This document shows, piece by piece, positions 16,749-26,299 of a stretch of DNA of 64,000 bases. A program made the translations under genes and the position numbers. The notes below the pieces were generated by a model that saw only the letters and a program-made list of their open reading frames with translations, was not told the DNA's origin and searched no databases. How positions within the stretch are numbered: the first letter of the stretch is position 1; every line of letters begins with the position of its first letter. The stretch comes from CAVRIA01 sp963721115 (GTDB lineage Bacteria; Desulfobacterota; Binatia; HRBIN30; CADEER01), in assembly GCA_963721115.1 (NCBI GenBank), contig CAVRIA010000002.1:5136-69135 (forward strand), given 5' to 3'.

Positions 16749-17075
16749 TCAATCGCAGCCCGTGGCAACCGCCAGGGCGCGGCAGACGGCGCGCATCTTC
16801 TCGGCCCCGACCCGTCCGAGGGGCTTCGAGAGCCGGGATTGCTCGACGGTCTGAACGTGATCGAGGTTGACGGCGGAATCGCGCTGGAGTCCTTCCGGCG
16901 CGCCGACCGGGACCTCGCTCGGGATGCCGCGAATCGTCGACGTGATCGGCGCCACCATCACCGTGTGCAACACCTCGATGGCCTCCGGGCGGCTGAGGAC
17001 GAGCACCGGCCGCCGTTTGTCGGGCTTGGGGAAGGTGTACGTCCACACCTCCCCGCGCGCTACTCTTCCGGCCAT
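16749..17075 (-). CDS. MazF/PemK-type mRNA interferase toxin
   Basis: This 108-residue protein opens with the PemK/MazF signature RGEVWTYTFPKPDKRRPVLV and carries the second motif VMVAPITSTIRGIPSEVPVG, then SAVNLDHVQTVEQSRLSKPLG. MazF toxins are ribosome-independent RNases. The start overlaps the upstream antitoxin by 16 bp, the usual toxin-antitoxin arrangement. All family motifs are intact, so it is probably functional. Confidence 0.85.
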   Translation of the reverse strand: MAGRVARGEVWTYTFPKPDKRRPVLVLSRPEAIEVLHTVMVAPITSTIRGIPSEVPVGAPEGLQRDSAVNLDHVQTVEQSRLSKPLGRVGAEKMRAVCRALAVATGCD

Positions 17076-17284
17076 ACCGCTTCGTCGGTCCAGCCGCTGA
17101 GGTCGTCGGTTCCGCTCCCGTAGCCGCGGCGATACGCGTCCCTGATCGACTTGCGGCGCTTGCGTTGCAGATACTCGAGTGCCGCCCGCCGCAACACGGC
17201 GGAACGCCCGTCGCGTTTCACCTCGTCATCCGCATCGAGCTCCGCCAGCAGGCTTTCATCGAGCGTGATCTGTACAGCCTTCAT
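17060..17284 (-). CDS. Ribbon-helix-helix antitoxin (MazE-type)
   Basis: This 74-residue protein has an N-terminal ribbon-helix-helix (KAVQITLDESLLAELDADDE, then GRSAVLRRAALEYLQRKRR) and an acidic C-terminal tail ending TDEAVWPEE, expected to wrap the toxin. It would neutralise the MazF-like protein encoded next and repress the operon. A possible promoter lies just upstream on the minus strand (TTGATG, 17 nt, TAATCT at about 17291-17319), leaving a short leader; this is tentative. Confidence 0.8.
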   Translation of the reverse strand: MKAVQITLDESLLAELDADDEVKRDGRSAVLRRAALEYLQRKRRKSIRDAYRRGYGSGTDDLSGWTDEAVWPEE

Positions 17285-17348
17285 GTGGACAGATTATGTT
17301 GAAAGGACCACCACATCAAGCGCGATGTCCGCCGAGCCTACCGTAGGG

Positions 17349-17412
17349 TGTTGGTCGGGTTGTTGAATTGTTGGAGCTCGGAGAACCAACAACCAGCAAC
17401 CCAACAACCTTC
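17349..17412. repeat. TTGTTGG hairpin repeat, 3' of the esterase gene
   Basis: The left arm GGTCGGGTTGTTGAATTGTTGG and right arm CCAACAACCAGCAACCC AACAACC enclose the loop AGCTCGGAGAA. The loop is nearly identical to that of the copy at 10680-10742. It begins a few bases past the esterase stop codon and is a likely terminator. Confidence 0.65.
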
Positions 17413-17418
17413 ATTGGT

Positions 17419-18348
17419 TCACGGCATCGGGTGGGCGCGGAAGAACTCCCAGATGCGCGACGTGGCACTCGGTGGCCAGGCGTGCGGGTAGGCCTCCTCG
17501 CAGTACTCGACCACGGCTCCGTTGCGGCACTCGGTGTGCGCCTCGCACGTGCCCTCGGTCGACGACTTTTCGCAGGCGTCGACGGCGATCCAGGCGTCGC
17601 GCGCCTGGTGCGCCAGCTCGACGGGAACCACATCGTCCTTGCTGCCGTGCTGGATGAGGATGGGAACGCCGCGCGCGGGAGCGCACGGAACCGACAGCGG
17701 CCCACCGCTCACCGGCGCCACGGCGGCGAAGCGGTCGGGCATCACGCAGCCGAGCATCGAGCTGAAGAAGGCGCCGTTGGAGAAGCCGGTGGCGTAGACG
17801 CGGCGCAGGTCGACGCAGTACGCCTGCTCGAGGTGGTCGAGCAGGCGCGACACCAGGCGCAGGTCGCGGTTCGAATCGAGCGAGCCGATCTCCCAGCCCG
17901 GCCGCTCGTACTCCTCGCCGTGCAGGCGGAGCTTCACCGGCAGGCCGTCGGGGTAGGCGGTGATGAAGCCCTCCTGCTCGGCCAGGGCGCGAAACGCCGA
18001 GACGTTCCACACGCCCGCACCACTGTGGCCGAAGCCGTGGAAGTCGAGCAGCAGGGGCACGGGAACAGACGCCTTCACCTGATCGGGAACGTCGAGGATG
18101 TACGAGCGTTCCCTGCCGTCCACCTCGATCGCGCGCTGCAGCCGCCGCCCGTGCTGGATCTCCGCCGCCTTGCACCCGGCGCTCGGCCGCGGCGCGCCCG
18201 CATCGTCCGCGGCGCGGGCCGCTCTGGGCCCGGACAGAGTCAGAGCGACGGCGAGCGACAGGGCGAACAGCAGGATTTTCGACTTCCCTCCGTTCAGCAC
18301 CGACTCCCTCCGTTCAGCACTTTCTCTCTCATCACATCCAGAGTCCAT
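17419..18348 (-). CDS. Secreted PHB depolymerase/feruloyl-esterase-like hydrolase (LpqC type)
   Basis: This alpha/beta hydrolase of up to 309 residues has a signal peptide (KILLFALSLAVALTLSGPRA). The nucleophile elbow is GFSNGAFFSSML, the acid probably lies in HGSKDDVVPV, and the His is in YPHAWPPS. DFHGFGHSGAGVWN forms the oxyanion region. It would hydrolyse esters such as polyhydroxyalkanoates or feruloyl esters outside the cytoplasm. The start may be ATG 18348 or GTG 18300; GGAGGGAG sits before the GTG. A GTGCTGAACGGAGGGA tandem repeat (18284-18323) covers both options. It lies 8 bp after the SDR stop, in the same operon. Confidence 0.78.
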   Translation of the reverse strand: MDSGCDERESAERRESVLNGGKSKILLFALSLAVALTLSGPRAARAADDAGAPRPSAGCKAAEIQHGRRLQRAIEVDGRERSYILDVPDQVKASVPVPLLLDFHGFGHSGAGVWNVSAFRALAEQEGFITAYPDGLPVKLRLHGEEYERPGWEIGSLDSNRDLRLVSRLLDHLEQAYCVDLRRVYATGFSNGAFFSSMLGCVMPDRFAAVAPVSGGPLSVPCAPARGVPILIQHGSKDDVVPVELAHQARDAWIAVDACEKSSTEGTCEAHTECRNGAVVEYCEEAYPHAWPPSATSRIWEFFRAHPMP

Positions 18349-18356
18349 GCTTCCAC

Positions 18357-19173
18357 CTACATCATCGACTTCGTCCAGCCGCCGTCGACGTTGATGCAGG
18401 TGCCGGTGATCCACGCGGCGCGCTCGGAGCACAGGAAGACGACGATCCCGGCGATGTCCGCGGCCTCCCCGATGCGGCCGAGGGGAATCGGCCGGCGCGG
18501 CACGTAATACGCGTTCACCGCCTCGGACGCCGTCATACCTTGCAGCCGACTGTCCCGCCTCCTCCAGGCGCCGGCGCGCGCTCTGCTCCACCGCCGGGGT
18601 GCGGGTCAGGCCCGGGCACACGCAGTTCACCAGGATGCCGTCCGCGGCGAAGGAGTTCGCCAGTGTCTTGCTGAGATTGATGAGGGCGGCCTTGGCGGCG
18701 TTGTAGTGGCAGACGACGACGTCGGGCTGGTGGGCGGACGTCGAGGCGATGTTGACGATGCGGCCGCCGCCCTGCCGCTGCATGTGCGGGATCGCGGCGC
18801 GCGCGCAGCGCACGGCGCTCATCACGTTGAGGTCGAAGGCGTGCTGCCAGTGCTCGTCGGCGAGGTTCATGAACCCGCCCGGCCCGCCGGCGCCGCCGGC
18901 GTTGTTCACCAGAATGTCGATCCGTCCGAAGCGCCGCACCGCCGCATCGACGACCGCGTCGCACCCGTCGCGCGTGGCGACGTCCGCGACCACCGCCTCG
19001 ACCGGCAGGCCGAGGGCGGCGATCTCCTTCTCGGCCTCCGCCAGCCGCTCGGGCCCGCGCGCACTGATGACCAGTGAGGCGCCCTCTTTGGCGAGGTCGC
19101 CGGCGATCGCCAGCCCGATGCCGCTGCTGGCGCCGGTGATGATGGCCACGCGGTCCTTCAGGAACAGATCCAT
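18357..19173 (-). CDS. Short-chain dehydrogenase/reductase, one frameshift
   Basis: This classical SDR has the NAD(P) motif TGASSGIGLAIAGDLAKEGA, the NNAGG motif (LVNNAGGAGGPGG), the catalytic Ser in NIASTSAHQPD and the YxxxK pair in CHYNAAKAALINLSK. After ARRRLEEAG the frame breaks near 18545. The other frame completes the fold with GMTASEAVNAYYVPRRPIPL, then GRIGEAADIAGIVVFLCSE, ending INVDGGWTKSMM and TAG at 18357-18359. The full length of about 271 residues is normal. The substrate is unknown. An indel sequencing error is likely. Confidence 0.8.
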
Positions 19174-19317
19174 GTGAGCTTCCGGCCGTTCGTATACGGG
19201 CGCGGGGCGCGGGGAGGCAAGGAGAGGGGCTCGACCCGTGACCGCTGTGACCGGTGACCGGCCTCCGGAGAGGGGAGGGAGTGATGACGCTGGGTGGGGT
19301 CAGCGGGTCGATTCAAC

Positions 19318-19455
19318 CGTGCAGGCCGGAGGCCCGCACCACAAAGTCCGACCGTGCAGGCCGGAGGCCCGCACCACAAAGGAGCAATGCGGGCAGTCGG
19401 AAGCCCACACCGCGCCGTTGCTGATCTTGTGGTGCGGGCGTCCCGCCTGCACGGG
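19318..19455. repeat. TTGTGGTGCGGGCG repeat, copy 2, with tandem right arm
   Basis: The arm CCGTGCAGGCCGGAGGCCCG CACCACAAAG occurs twice in direct tandem (from 19318 and 19352). It is followed by a decayed third arm and by the inverted arm CTTGTGGTGCGGGCGTCCCG CCTGCACGGG (to 19455). Short GTGACCGGTGACCGG-type sequence flanks it on both sides (19240-19262, 19479-19496). This fills most of the 376-bp gap between the SDR and merR starts. Confidence 0.65.
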
Positions 19456-19512
19456 CTGCAGGGGGCGGGGTTCTGATCCCACCGGTCACCCGTCACGCCC
19501 CTTCCCCCCGCC

Positions 19513-19551
19513 TTGACGATATGAGTAAATACTCTTAGAGTCATTACTCAT
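19513..19551 (+). promoter_or_regulatory. merR-men operon promoter with 31-bp palindromic operator
   Basis: A TTGACG -35 (19513-19518) and TAGAGT -10 (19536-19541) are separated by 17 bp. A 31-bp near-perfect palindrome centred on 19536 spans 19521-19551. Its outer arms are ATGAGTAA and TTACTCAT, and its inner core is ACTCTtAGAGT. It covers the spacer, the -10 and the merR start codon at 19550. The predicted leader is about 8 nt without a Shine-Dalgarno site. This geometry (dyad between -35 and -10) is what MerR-family regulators use, so autoregulation of the downstream operon is inferred. Confidence 0.65.
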
Positions 19552-20296
19552 GGAGTACCGGGTCGAGGAGCTGGCGGCGGCGGCCGGGCTGCGGGTGGAT
19601 ACGGTTCGCTTCTACCAGGCGAAGGGGCTGCTGCCGGCGCCGCGCCGGGAGAAGCGGGTCGCGCTGTACGCGAACCGGCACCTCGAGGTGCTCAGACGCA
19701 TCCGGCGCTACCAGTCGCAGGGGCTCACGCTGGCGGTGATCAAGCGGCTCCTGTCGTCGGGGGCGAGCTCGAAGAAGGACGCGTTGCTGGCTGCCGTGGC
19801 GGAGGAGAGCGGCGAGCGCGTCCTGACCCGGACCGAGCTCGCCGCGCGGTCGGGGGTCCCCGAAGCGCTGTTGGCATCCCTGGAGGCCGCCGGCCTGATG
19901 GTGCCGGTCGAGACCGCGGAGGGGCCGCGCTACGGCGAGGCGGACCTGCAGATGGCCCGCGCCGGCCTCGATGTCCTCGCGCAGGGCTTTCCGCTCGACG
20001 AGCTGCTGCAGCTGGCACTGCAGCACGCGCGCGGCGCCGAGCAGACCGCCGATCGGGCCATCGACCTCTTCGACCGCTTCGTCCGCAAGGTCGACGGCAG
20101 CGGTGCCGACGCCGCGCAGGTGGCCGATACCTTCCGCCGCCTGCTGCCCGCGGCCACCACCCTCGTCGCTCTGCACTTCCAGCGCACGCTCCTGCAGCGC
20201 GCCCTCGAGCGACTGCGCAAGCTGCCGCAGTCCGACGCCCTGGAGGCCGCCATCGCGGCGGTGCAGTCCGGGCGCCTGGAGGTGACGTGGCGTTAG
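19550..20296 (+). CDS. MerR-family transcriptional regulator heading the menaquinone operon
   Basis: This 248-residue regulator has an N-terminal winged helix with the MerR pattern: YRVEELAAAAGLRVDTVRFY, then QAKGLLPAPRREKRVALY, then YQSQGLTLAVIKRLL. A second helix-turn-helix-like segment (LTRTELAARSGVPEALLASL) follows, then an all-helical effector part without the Cys clusters of metal sensors. The ligand is unknown; a quinone, redox or lipid signal is possible but speculative. Its 3' end overlaps menG by 10 bp, coupling regulator and biosynthetic genes. A palindromic operator overlaps its own promoter. Confidence 0.82.
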   Translation: MEYRVEELAAAAGLRVDTVRFYQAKGLLPAPRREKRVALYANRHLEVLRRIRRYQSQGLTLAVIKRLLSSGASSKKDALLAAVAEESGERVLTRTELAARSGVPEALLASLEAAGLMVPVETAEGPRYGEADLQMARAGLDVLAQGFPLDELLQLALQHARGAEQTADRAIDLFDRFVRKVDGSGADAAQVADTFRRLLPAATTLVALHFQRTLLQRALERLRKLPQSDALEAAIAAVQSGRLEVTWR

Positions 20297-21021
20297 AAGA
20301 GACTCGTCTGCGCCCCTTGCCCGTGCAAGCGACCGCGGCGCTGCCCGCTCCGGCCGAGAAGGCGGCGGTGGTCGAGGCGATGTTCGACCGCATCGCCCCG
20401 CGCTACGACCGGATGAACCGCCTGCTCACCCTGCGCCTCGACCAGCGCTGGCGGCGGCGGGCGATCGAGCTCGCCGGCATCGGCCGCGGCGACCTGGTGG
20501 TCGATCTCGGCTGCGGAACCGGCGACCTCTGCGATCTGGCGGCCGCCCGCGGCGCCCGCGTCCTCGGCGTCGACTTCGCCTCCGGCATGCTGGCCGCGGC
20601 GCGGCGGCGCGGCGTTCGCGCCGCGCTGATGCGGGCCGACGCTTCGGCCCTGCCCCTTCCCGCCGCCTGCGCCGACGCCGTCGTGTCGGCGTTCGCCCTG
20701 CGCAACTTCGTCTCCATTGCCGCCGTCCTGGAGGAGGCGTGCCGCGTTCTAAAGCCCGGCGGACGCCTCGTCCTGCTCGAGGTGGACGAGCCGGCGCCGC
20801 CGCTCCTGCGCTGGGGGCACTCTCTCTACTTCCGCCGCCTCGTGCCGCTTCTCGGCGCCCTGCTCGCCGACCGCTCGGCCTATGCCTACCTGCCGCGCTC
20901 CACCGCCTATCTGCCGCCCGAGCGCGAGCTGCTCGCCCGAGTCGAAGCGGCGGGCCTGCAGGCGCCCGCGAAGCACCGGCTGAGCGCCGGCGTGGCGCAG
21001 ATCATCGTCGCCGTCCGCTAG
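20287..21021 (+). CDS. menG: Demethylmenaquinone methyltransferase (MenG/UbiE)
   Basis: This 244-residue enzyme starts at GTG 20287, inside the merR 3' end. UbiE/MenG hallmarks are VEAMFDRIAPRYDRMNRLLT, the SAM motif VVDLGCGTGDLCDLA, SAFALRNFVSIAAVLEEACR, VLKPGGRLVLLEVDEP, and the later LPRSTAYLPP region. It methylates demethylmenaquinone in the last step of menaquinone synthesis, at the membrane. The surrounding men genes make menaquinone rather than ubiquinone the probable product. Confidence 0.88.
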   Translation: MALEETRLRPLPVQATAALPAPAEKAAVVEAMFDRIAPRYDRMNRLLTLRLDQRWRRRAIELAGIGRGDLVVDLGCGTGDLCDLAAARGARVLGVDFASGMLAAARRRGVRAALMRADASALPLPAACADAVVSAFALRNFVSIAAVLEEACRVLKPGGRLVLLEVDEPAPPLLRWGHSLYFRRLVPLLGALLADRSAYAYLPRSTAYLPPERELLARVEAAGLQAPAKHRLSAGVAQIIVAVR

Positions 21022-21026
21022 GGGTC

Positions 21027-22426
21027 ATGCACCTGCAGATCGAACCGGATCCCGGCGGGATCCGCCGACAGATCGCGCGCGGCATCGACCGCGCCCGCGC
21101 CCTGCGCCGCCCGGTTCTGGTCGCCCGCACCGTTGCCGTCGCTCCACCCGAGGACATCCTCGCGCCGCTGCAGCGAGCCCGGGCTGCCGGTGTGGATACG
21201 GTGCTTTGGGAGCGTCCCGCGGACCGGCTGGCGATCGCCGGCATCGGCACGGCGTGGGCGATCAGCGCCGCCGGTGCCGATCGCTTCCGCGAGGTCGCGG
21301 ACGCCTGCGCCTCGCTGGCAAGCGACGCCGTAGCCGAGCCCGCGGCACCGGGGCCGCTCTTCGTCGGCGGCTTCTCCTTCGCGCCCGACCTCGCCGCGAA
21401 CGGCGCCTGGAGCCCGTTTCCTGCCGGGCGCATGACCGTCCCGCGCATCCTCGTCACCAGGCGGGAGAACACCGCCAGTCTGTCGCTCAGCGTCGTGGTC
21501 GACGCGCAAAGCGACGACGACGTCTTCTGTGCCGGGAGCTGGCGGGCGATCTGTCCTGGCTGCAGGGCGGTGCAGCGGCGCAGGACGATCCGACCGCGAC
21601 GAGCTATGAGGCCACGCCGGTCCCCGCCCAGGACCGCTGGAAGGAGTCGGTCGCCGCGGCGGTCTCCGACATCCGCAGCGGGCGCTTCGACAAGCTCGTC
21701 CTCGCCCGCGCCTGCGCGATCCGCTCGAACCGCCCCTTCGAGGGCGCCCGCATCGCCCGTCGCCTGCGCCACTCGTACCCCTCCTGCGCAACATTCTGGT
21801 TCGGCCGCGCCGATGCGAGCTTCGTCGGCGCCACGCCGGAGCCGCTGGTGCGACTCGAAGGCCGCGTCGCCTACCTCGCGGCCATCGCCGGCTCCATCGC
21901 GCGCGGCACCACTCCCGGCGCCGACGGCGCCCTCGCCCGGGCGCTATTGGCAAGCGCCAAGGACCGGCACGAGCACGAGCTCGTCGTGCGCGCGATCCGA
22001 GACTCGATCGCACCGCTGTGCGATCGCCTCGACGTCCCCGAAGCGCCACAGGTGCTCGCCCTGGCCAACGTCCAGCACCTCCTCACGCCGATCACGGCGC
22101 ACCTCGCGGCGCGCTGCCGCCTGCTCGACCTGGTCGACCGCCTGCACCCGACGCCGGCGGTGGCGGGCCACCCGCGCGCCGCGGCGCTCCACGAGCTGCG
22201 CGAGCGCGAGAGGATCGAGCGCGGTTGGTACGCCGGCCCGGTCGGCTGGATGAACCTCGACGGCGACGGCGAGCTCGCCGTCGCCATCCGCTCCGCGCTT
22301 CTGAGCGGCAACCAGGCCACGCTCTACGCCGGCGCCGGCATCGTCGCCGGCTCCGATCCGGAGGCCGAGCTGGCCGAGACGCGGCTCAAGCTGCAGCCGC
22401 TGCTGTCGGCCCTCATGGAGATCTGA
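21027..22426 (+). CDS. menF: Isochorismate synthase MenF, one frameshift
   Basis: This chorismate-binding enzyme converts chorismate to isochorismate, the entry to menaquinone. The N-terminal part (LFVGGFSFAPDLAANGAWSP) is in one frame to about 21535. The catalytic part is in the next: RWKESVAAAVSDIRSGRFDK, then KLVLARACAIRS, FVGATPEPLVRL, ALANVQHLLTPITAHLA and ERIERGWYAGPVGWMNLDG. One base is missing. The rejoined length of about 465 residues is normal. The ATG at 21027 lies 6 nt after the menG stop. Confidence 0.87.
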
Positions 22427-22432
22427 ACCGAG

Positions 22433-24341
22433 ATGAAGGGGCTCAAGTCTGGGGCCGGAGCCCGCCGTTCCCCGGCACGAAGCTCACCCGCACACCGGCT
22501 CACCGGCATACCGGCGCACGCAAACGCCCGTATCGCCGATCCGCCGCACGCCGCGTCGAACACGCCGGCCTACGCAAACGATCCGCGCTGGGCCGGAATC
22601 GCCGACTTCGTCGACGAGCTGGCGCGCTCCGGCGTCGCCGACGCCTGCGTTTCTCCCGGCGCCCGTTCGACGCCGCTCGCCTTCCTCCTGGCGGCGCATC
22701 CCGGCCTGCGCGTCTGGTCGCACATCGACGAGCGCAGCGGCGCCTTCTTCGCCCTCGGTGCGGCCAAGGCGGCGCGGCGGCCGGTGGTCGTGCTCTGCAC
22801 CTCGGGCACGGCGGCGGCGAACTTCCTCCCCGCGGTCGTCGAGGCGGCCTACGCGCACGTGCCGCTGATCGTCCTCACGGCCGACCGACCGCCCGAGCTG
22901 CGCGAGTGCGGCGCCGGCCAGGCGATCGATCAGCTGAAGCTCTACGGCGATCACGCCAAGTGGTTCGCCGAGGTCGGCGACGCCGACTGCGGGCGCCGCT
23001 ATTTCCGCGCTCTCGCCTGCCGTGCCGCCGCCACCGCCGCCGCGCCGCCGGCCGGCCCGGTTCATCTCAACTTCCCCTTCCGCGAGCCGTTGCTGCCGGC
23101 TCCGGCATCGGAGTCGACCGCCGCGGATGACACCTCGCCGCGCGCCGCGTCCGCCCCCTACACGACATTCCACGCCGCCGAGCAGACAGCCTCCGCTGCC
23201 ACCGTGGCCGAGCTGGCCGCCCTCCTGGCGGCGTCGCCGCGCGGCCTGATCGCCTGCGGGCCGGCCGATGCGAACGCCGAAACAGCGGCGGCGATCGCCG
23301 ATCTCGGGCGCGAGCTCGGCTACCCGATCCTCGCCGATCCGACGTCGCAGATGCGCTGCGGCGCCCACGACACGACGCAGGTGATCGACACCTACGACGC
23401 GATGCTGCGCCGCGACGCCGTGGTCGAGCGCCTGGCGCCGGAGCTGGTCCTGCGCATCGGCCCGATGCCCACGTGCAAGCCGTTCGCGGCGTTTCTCCGC
23501 CGCCATGCCACCGCTCGCCAGGTGGTGATCGATCCGCTCGGCCCATGGAACGATCCGCTGCACCTGGCGGCGGACATCGTCCGCGCCGATCCGCGCGGCG
23601 CTGTCTGACGCCCTGCGCGAGTCGCTGTCGTCTGTCGCCTTTTCCCGGCGGCGCGACCGCGCCTGGCTCGCGGCGTGGACCTCCGCCAACCGCCGCGCCC
23701 GCCGCGCCCTGACCGCAGAGGTAGCGGGAGCGCGCGAGCTCTTCGAGGGGCAGGTGTTCGCCGAGCTCGCCGAGACGCTGCCGGACGGCGCCAACCTCTA
23801 CATCGGCAACAGCCTGCCGGTGCGCGACCTGGAGCTGTTCTGGCCGGCCGGGCCGCGCCGGGTGCGCGTTCTCTGCAACCGCGGCGCCAACGGAATCGAC
23901 GGCTTCGTCTCCAGCGGCCTCGGCGCGGCGGCGGTGTCCGACGCGCCGACCGTGATCATCAGCGGCGACCTCGGCTTCTACCACGACCTCAACGGTCTCC
24001 TCGCCGTCAAACGCCACGCGCTGCGCGCGACCTTCGTCGTCCTCAACAACGACGGCGGCGGCATCTTCTCTCACCTGCCGCAGGCCGAGCTCGAGCCGTC
24101 GGGCTCCGCCTTCACCGAGCTCTTTCTGACGCCGCACGGGCTGGACTTCCGCGGCGCCGTAGAGATGTACGGCTGCCGCCACCGCCGCGTCGCCTCGCGT
24201 GCCGAGCTGCGCGGAGCCCTGCTCGAAGCGCTGCCGTCGCCCGTCGCCACGGTGATCGAAGCGCCGATCGACGGCGCGTTCAGCCTGGCGCTACACCGCC
24301 GCCTCTGGGAGCGGGCGGGAGAGGCCGCGGCGGAGGCGTGA
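22433..24341 (+). CDS. menD: MenD, SEPHCHC synthase, one frameshift
   Basis: This thiamine-diphosphate enzyme adds 2-oxoglutarate-derived succinyl to isochorismate. The first half has CVSPGARSTPLAFLLAAHPG, SHIDERSGAFFALGAAKAA and VLCTSGTAAANFLPAVVEA. The frame breaks near 23605. The second half has the ThDP site ISGDLGFYHDLNGLLAVKRH, then FVVLNNDGGGIFSHLP. The N-terminal 40 residues encode the ACCGGCTCACCGGC repeat and look non-homologous; homology begins near WAGIADFVDELARSGVADAC, so the true start is unclear. The stop overlaps the menH start (TGATG). Confidence 0.88.
22481..22517. repeat. ACCGGCTCACCGGC short dispersed repeat, copy 3, within the menD 5' frame
   Basis: CACCCGCACACCGGCTCACC then GGCATACCGGCGCAC matches the repeats at 3123 and 12471. 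Here it is read as codons between the menF stop and the conserved part of menD, so either menD has absorbed it or the menD start lies downstream. Confidence 0.5.
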
Positions 24342-25198
24342 TGCGGATCCGCGCCGGCGACGTCTTCCTGCACGCGACCGAACAGGGCCGCGGGCAGCCG
24401 CTTCTGCTCCTGCACGGGTTCACCGGCAGCGTCGCCGACTGGACGCCCTCACCTGGCGCTCTTCGCCGCGTCGTTTCGCGTCATCGCCGTCGACCTCCTC
24501 GGCCACGGCCTCTCCGAAGCGCCGGCGGACGCCGGCCGCTACCGCATGGAGCGCGTGCGTCGAGGACCTCGCCGCGGTGCTCGACCGGTTCGGCGTCGAA
24601 CGCACCGCCTGCGCCGGCTACTCGATGGGCGGCCGCGTCGCGCTGGGGTTCGCGCTCGCCCACCCCGAGCGCGTTCGCGCGTTGGTCCTCGAGGGTGCCT
24701 CGCCGGGCATCGAGGATCCGGACGAGCGCCGCCGTCGTCTGCTCGGCGATCTCGTCCTTGCCGATCGCCTCGAGCGCGGCGGCATCGAGGCCTTCGTCGA
24801 CGAGTGGATGCGACAGCCTCTGTTCGCCTCGCAGGGGCGCCTCGGCAGCGATGCGCTCGAGGCGCTCCGGCGCCGGCGTTGCGCCGGCAGTGCCACCGGT
24901 CTGGCGAACAGCCTGCGCGGGCTGGGAACCGGCGCGCAGCCGTCCTTCTGGAAGCGCCTCGGCGACGTCCGGGCGCCGGTCGCTGCTGATCGCCGGCGCG
25001 GAGGACGAGAAGTTCCGGGCCGTCGCCGCGGCCATGGCGCAGCGCATGCGCGGCAGCGAGACCGCGATCATTCCCGCCGCCGGCCACAACACGCACCTCG
25101 AGAACCCCATCGAGTTCGCCCGCGCGGCGAACGATTTTCTCCGCCGCGTCTGCGCCGTGCCCGGCCGGGAGGAGCACCGCGATGCGATCCGCGGATGA
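24341..25198 (+). CDS. menH: MenH, SHCHC synthase (alpha/beta hydrolase), frameshifted
   Basis: This alpha/beta-hydrolase lyase eliminates pyruvate from SEPHCHC. In order it shows PLLLLHGFTGSVADW, then LALFAASFRVIAVDLLGHGL with SEAPADAGRYRME, the Ser elbow CAGYSMGGRVALGFALAHPE, LLIAGAEDEKFRAVAAAMA with the acid, and IPAAGHNTHLENP with the His. Frame breaks near 24450, 24550 and 24985 cancel, so first and last segments share a frame and the total is about 285 residues. Such mutually compensating indels point to base-calling errors. It starts within the menD stop. Confidence 0.82.
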   Translation: MRIRAGDVFLHATEQGRGQPLLLLHGFTGSVADWTPSPGALRRVVSRHRRRPPRPRPLRSAGGRRPLPHGARASRTSPRCSTGSASNAPPAPATRWAAASRWGSRSPTPSAFARWSSRVPRRASRIRTSAAVVCSAISSLPIASSAAASRPSSTSGCDSLCSPRRGASAAMRSRRSGAGVAPAVPPVWRTACAGWEPARSRPSGSASATSGRRSLLIAGAEDEKFRAVAAAMAQRMRGSETAIIPAAGHNTHLENPIEFARAANDFLRRVCAVPGREEHRDAIRG

Positions 25199-25297
25199 GA
25201 TGGTCGGAGAGCGAAAATGCAAAGGTGCCACTGGGTGCTCGGCACGCCGACAGGGCATGAAGATGCGCCCGTGGTTCGGCTCCCCCTCGGATCGAGT

Positions 25298-25419
25298 CTG
25301 TCGATTTTCTCCGAAACGAGGCTTCGACAAGCTCAGCCTGAGCGGTTGGGGGTTGATTTCAAAGGACTTTGGCCGCCCACCCTGAGCTTGTCGAAGGGTG
25401 TCCTCGCATTTATCGACAG
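25298..25419. repeat. CTGTCGATTTTCTC-armed nested palindrome, copy 2
   Basis: The outer left arm is CTGTCGATTTTCTC and the outer right arm is TTATCGACAG. The inner arms are CTTCGACAAGCTCAGCCTGA GCGG and CCGCCCACCCTGAGCTTGTC GAAGG, around a core TTGGGGGTTGATTTCAAAGG. It fills most of the menH-menB gap (281 bp), inside the operon. CCCTCGGATCG before it and CGATCCGGGAGAGGG after it form a further outer pair. Confidence 0.7.
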
Positions 25420-25479
25420 CCCCGATCCGGGAGAGGGAACCCACGAGTTACACCGCTCGGATTTCCAAAGGAGGTTTTC

Positions 25480-26299
25480 ATGACCATCGAATGGCAATCG
25501 CGCCGGCAGTACACCGACGTTCTCTACGAGACCGCCGAGGGCATCGCCAAGATCACCATCAACCGGGCGCAGGTGCGCAACGCCTTCCGTCCACAGACGC
25601 ACGTTCGAGCTCATGGACGCCTTCGCGGCGGCGCGCGAGGACCGCGACGTCGGCGTCGTCATCCTCACCGGCGCCGGCAGCGAGGCGTTCTGCTCCGGCG
25701 GCGACCAGCGCGTGCGCGGCGAGGCGGGCTACGTCGGCAACGACGGCGTGCCGCGTCTCAACGTGCTCGATCTGCAGCGCCAGATCCGCACCCTGCCCAA
25801 GCCGGTGGTCGCCATGGTGGCGGGATACGCGATCGGCGGCGGGCACGTCCTGCACCTGGTCTGCGACCTGACGATCGCGGCCGATAACGCCGTCTTCGGT
25901 CAGACCGGACCGCGCGTCGGCAGCTTCGACGGCGGCTACGGCGCGACCTACATGGCGCGCATCGTCGGGCACAAGAAGGCGCGCGAGATCTGGTACCTGT
26001 GCCGTCGCTACGACGCCCGCCAGGCGCTCGAGATGGGGCTGGTCAACACCGTGGTGCCGGTCGCTCGCCTGGAGGAGGAGACGGTGCAGTGGTGCCGCGA
26101 GATCCTCGCCAACAGCCCGCTCGCCCTCCGCTGCCTGAAGGCGGCGTTCAACGCCGACACCGACGGGCTCGCCGGCATCCAGGAGCTGGCCGGCAATGCG
26201 ACGCTGCTGTTCTACATGTCGGAGGAAGCGCAGGAAGGGCGCAACGCCTTCCTCGAGAAGCGCGCCCCGGACTTCAAACGCTTCCCGCGCCTGCCGTGA
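25480..26299 (+). CDS. menB: MenB, 1,4-dihydroxy-2-naphthoyl-CoA synthase, one frameshift
   Basis: This crotonase-fold enzyme closes the naphthoquinone ring. It begins MTIEWQSRRQYTDVLYETAE, typical of MenB. One extra base near 25605 breaks the frame before FELMDAFAAAREDRDVGVVI. Downstream it has the oxyanion loops FCSGGDQRVRGEAGYVG and VVAMVAGYAIGGGHVLHLVC, FGQTGPRVGSFDGGYGATYM and the C-terminal EEAQEGRNAFLEKRAPDF. The length is normal at about 272 residues. AAAGGAGG lies 6 nt before the ATG, the strongest ribosome-binding site of the operon, consistent with a fresh translation start after the repeat-bearing gap. Confidence 0.9.

Noticed and set aside
19318..19455. Possible CRISPR array (two direct 30-bp repeats)
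   Set aside because: Only two direct copies, spacing of a few bases, plus an inverted third copy; it belongs to the palindromic family at 15409 and 49125. No cas genes.
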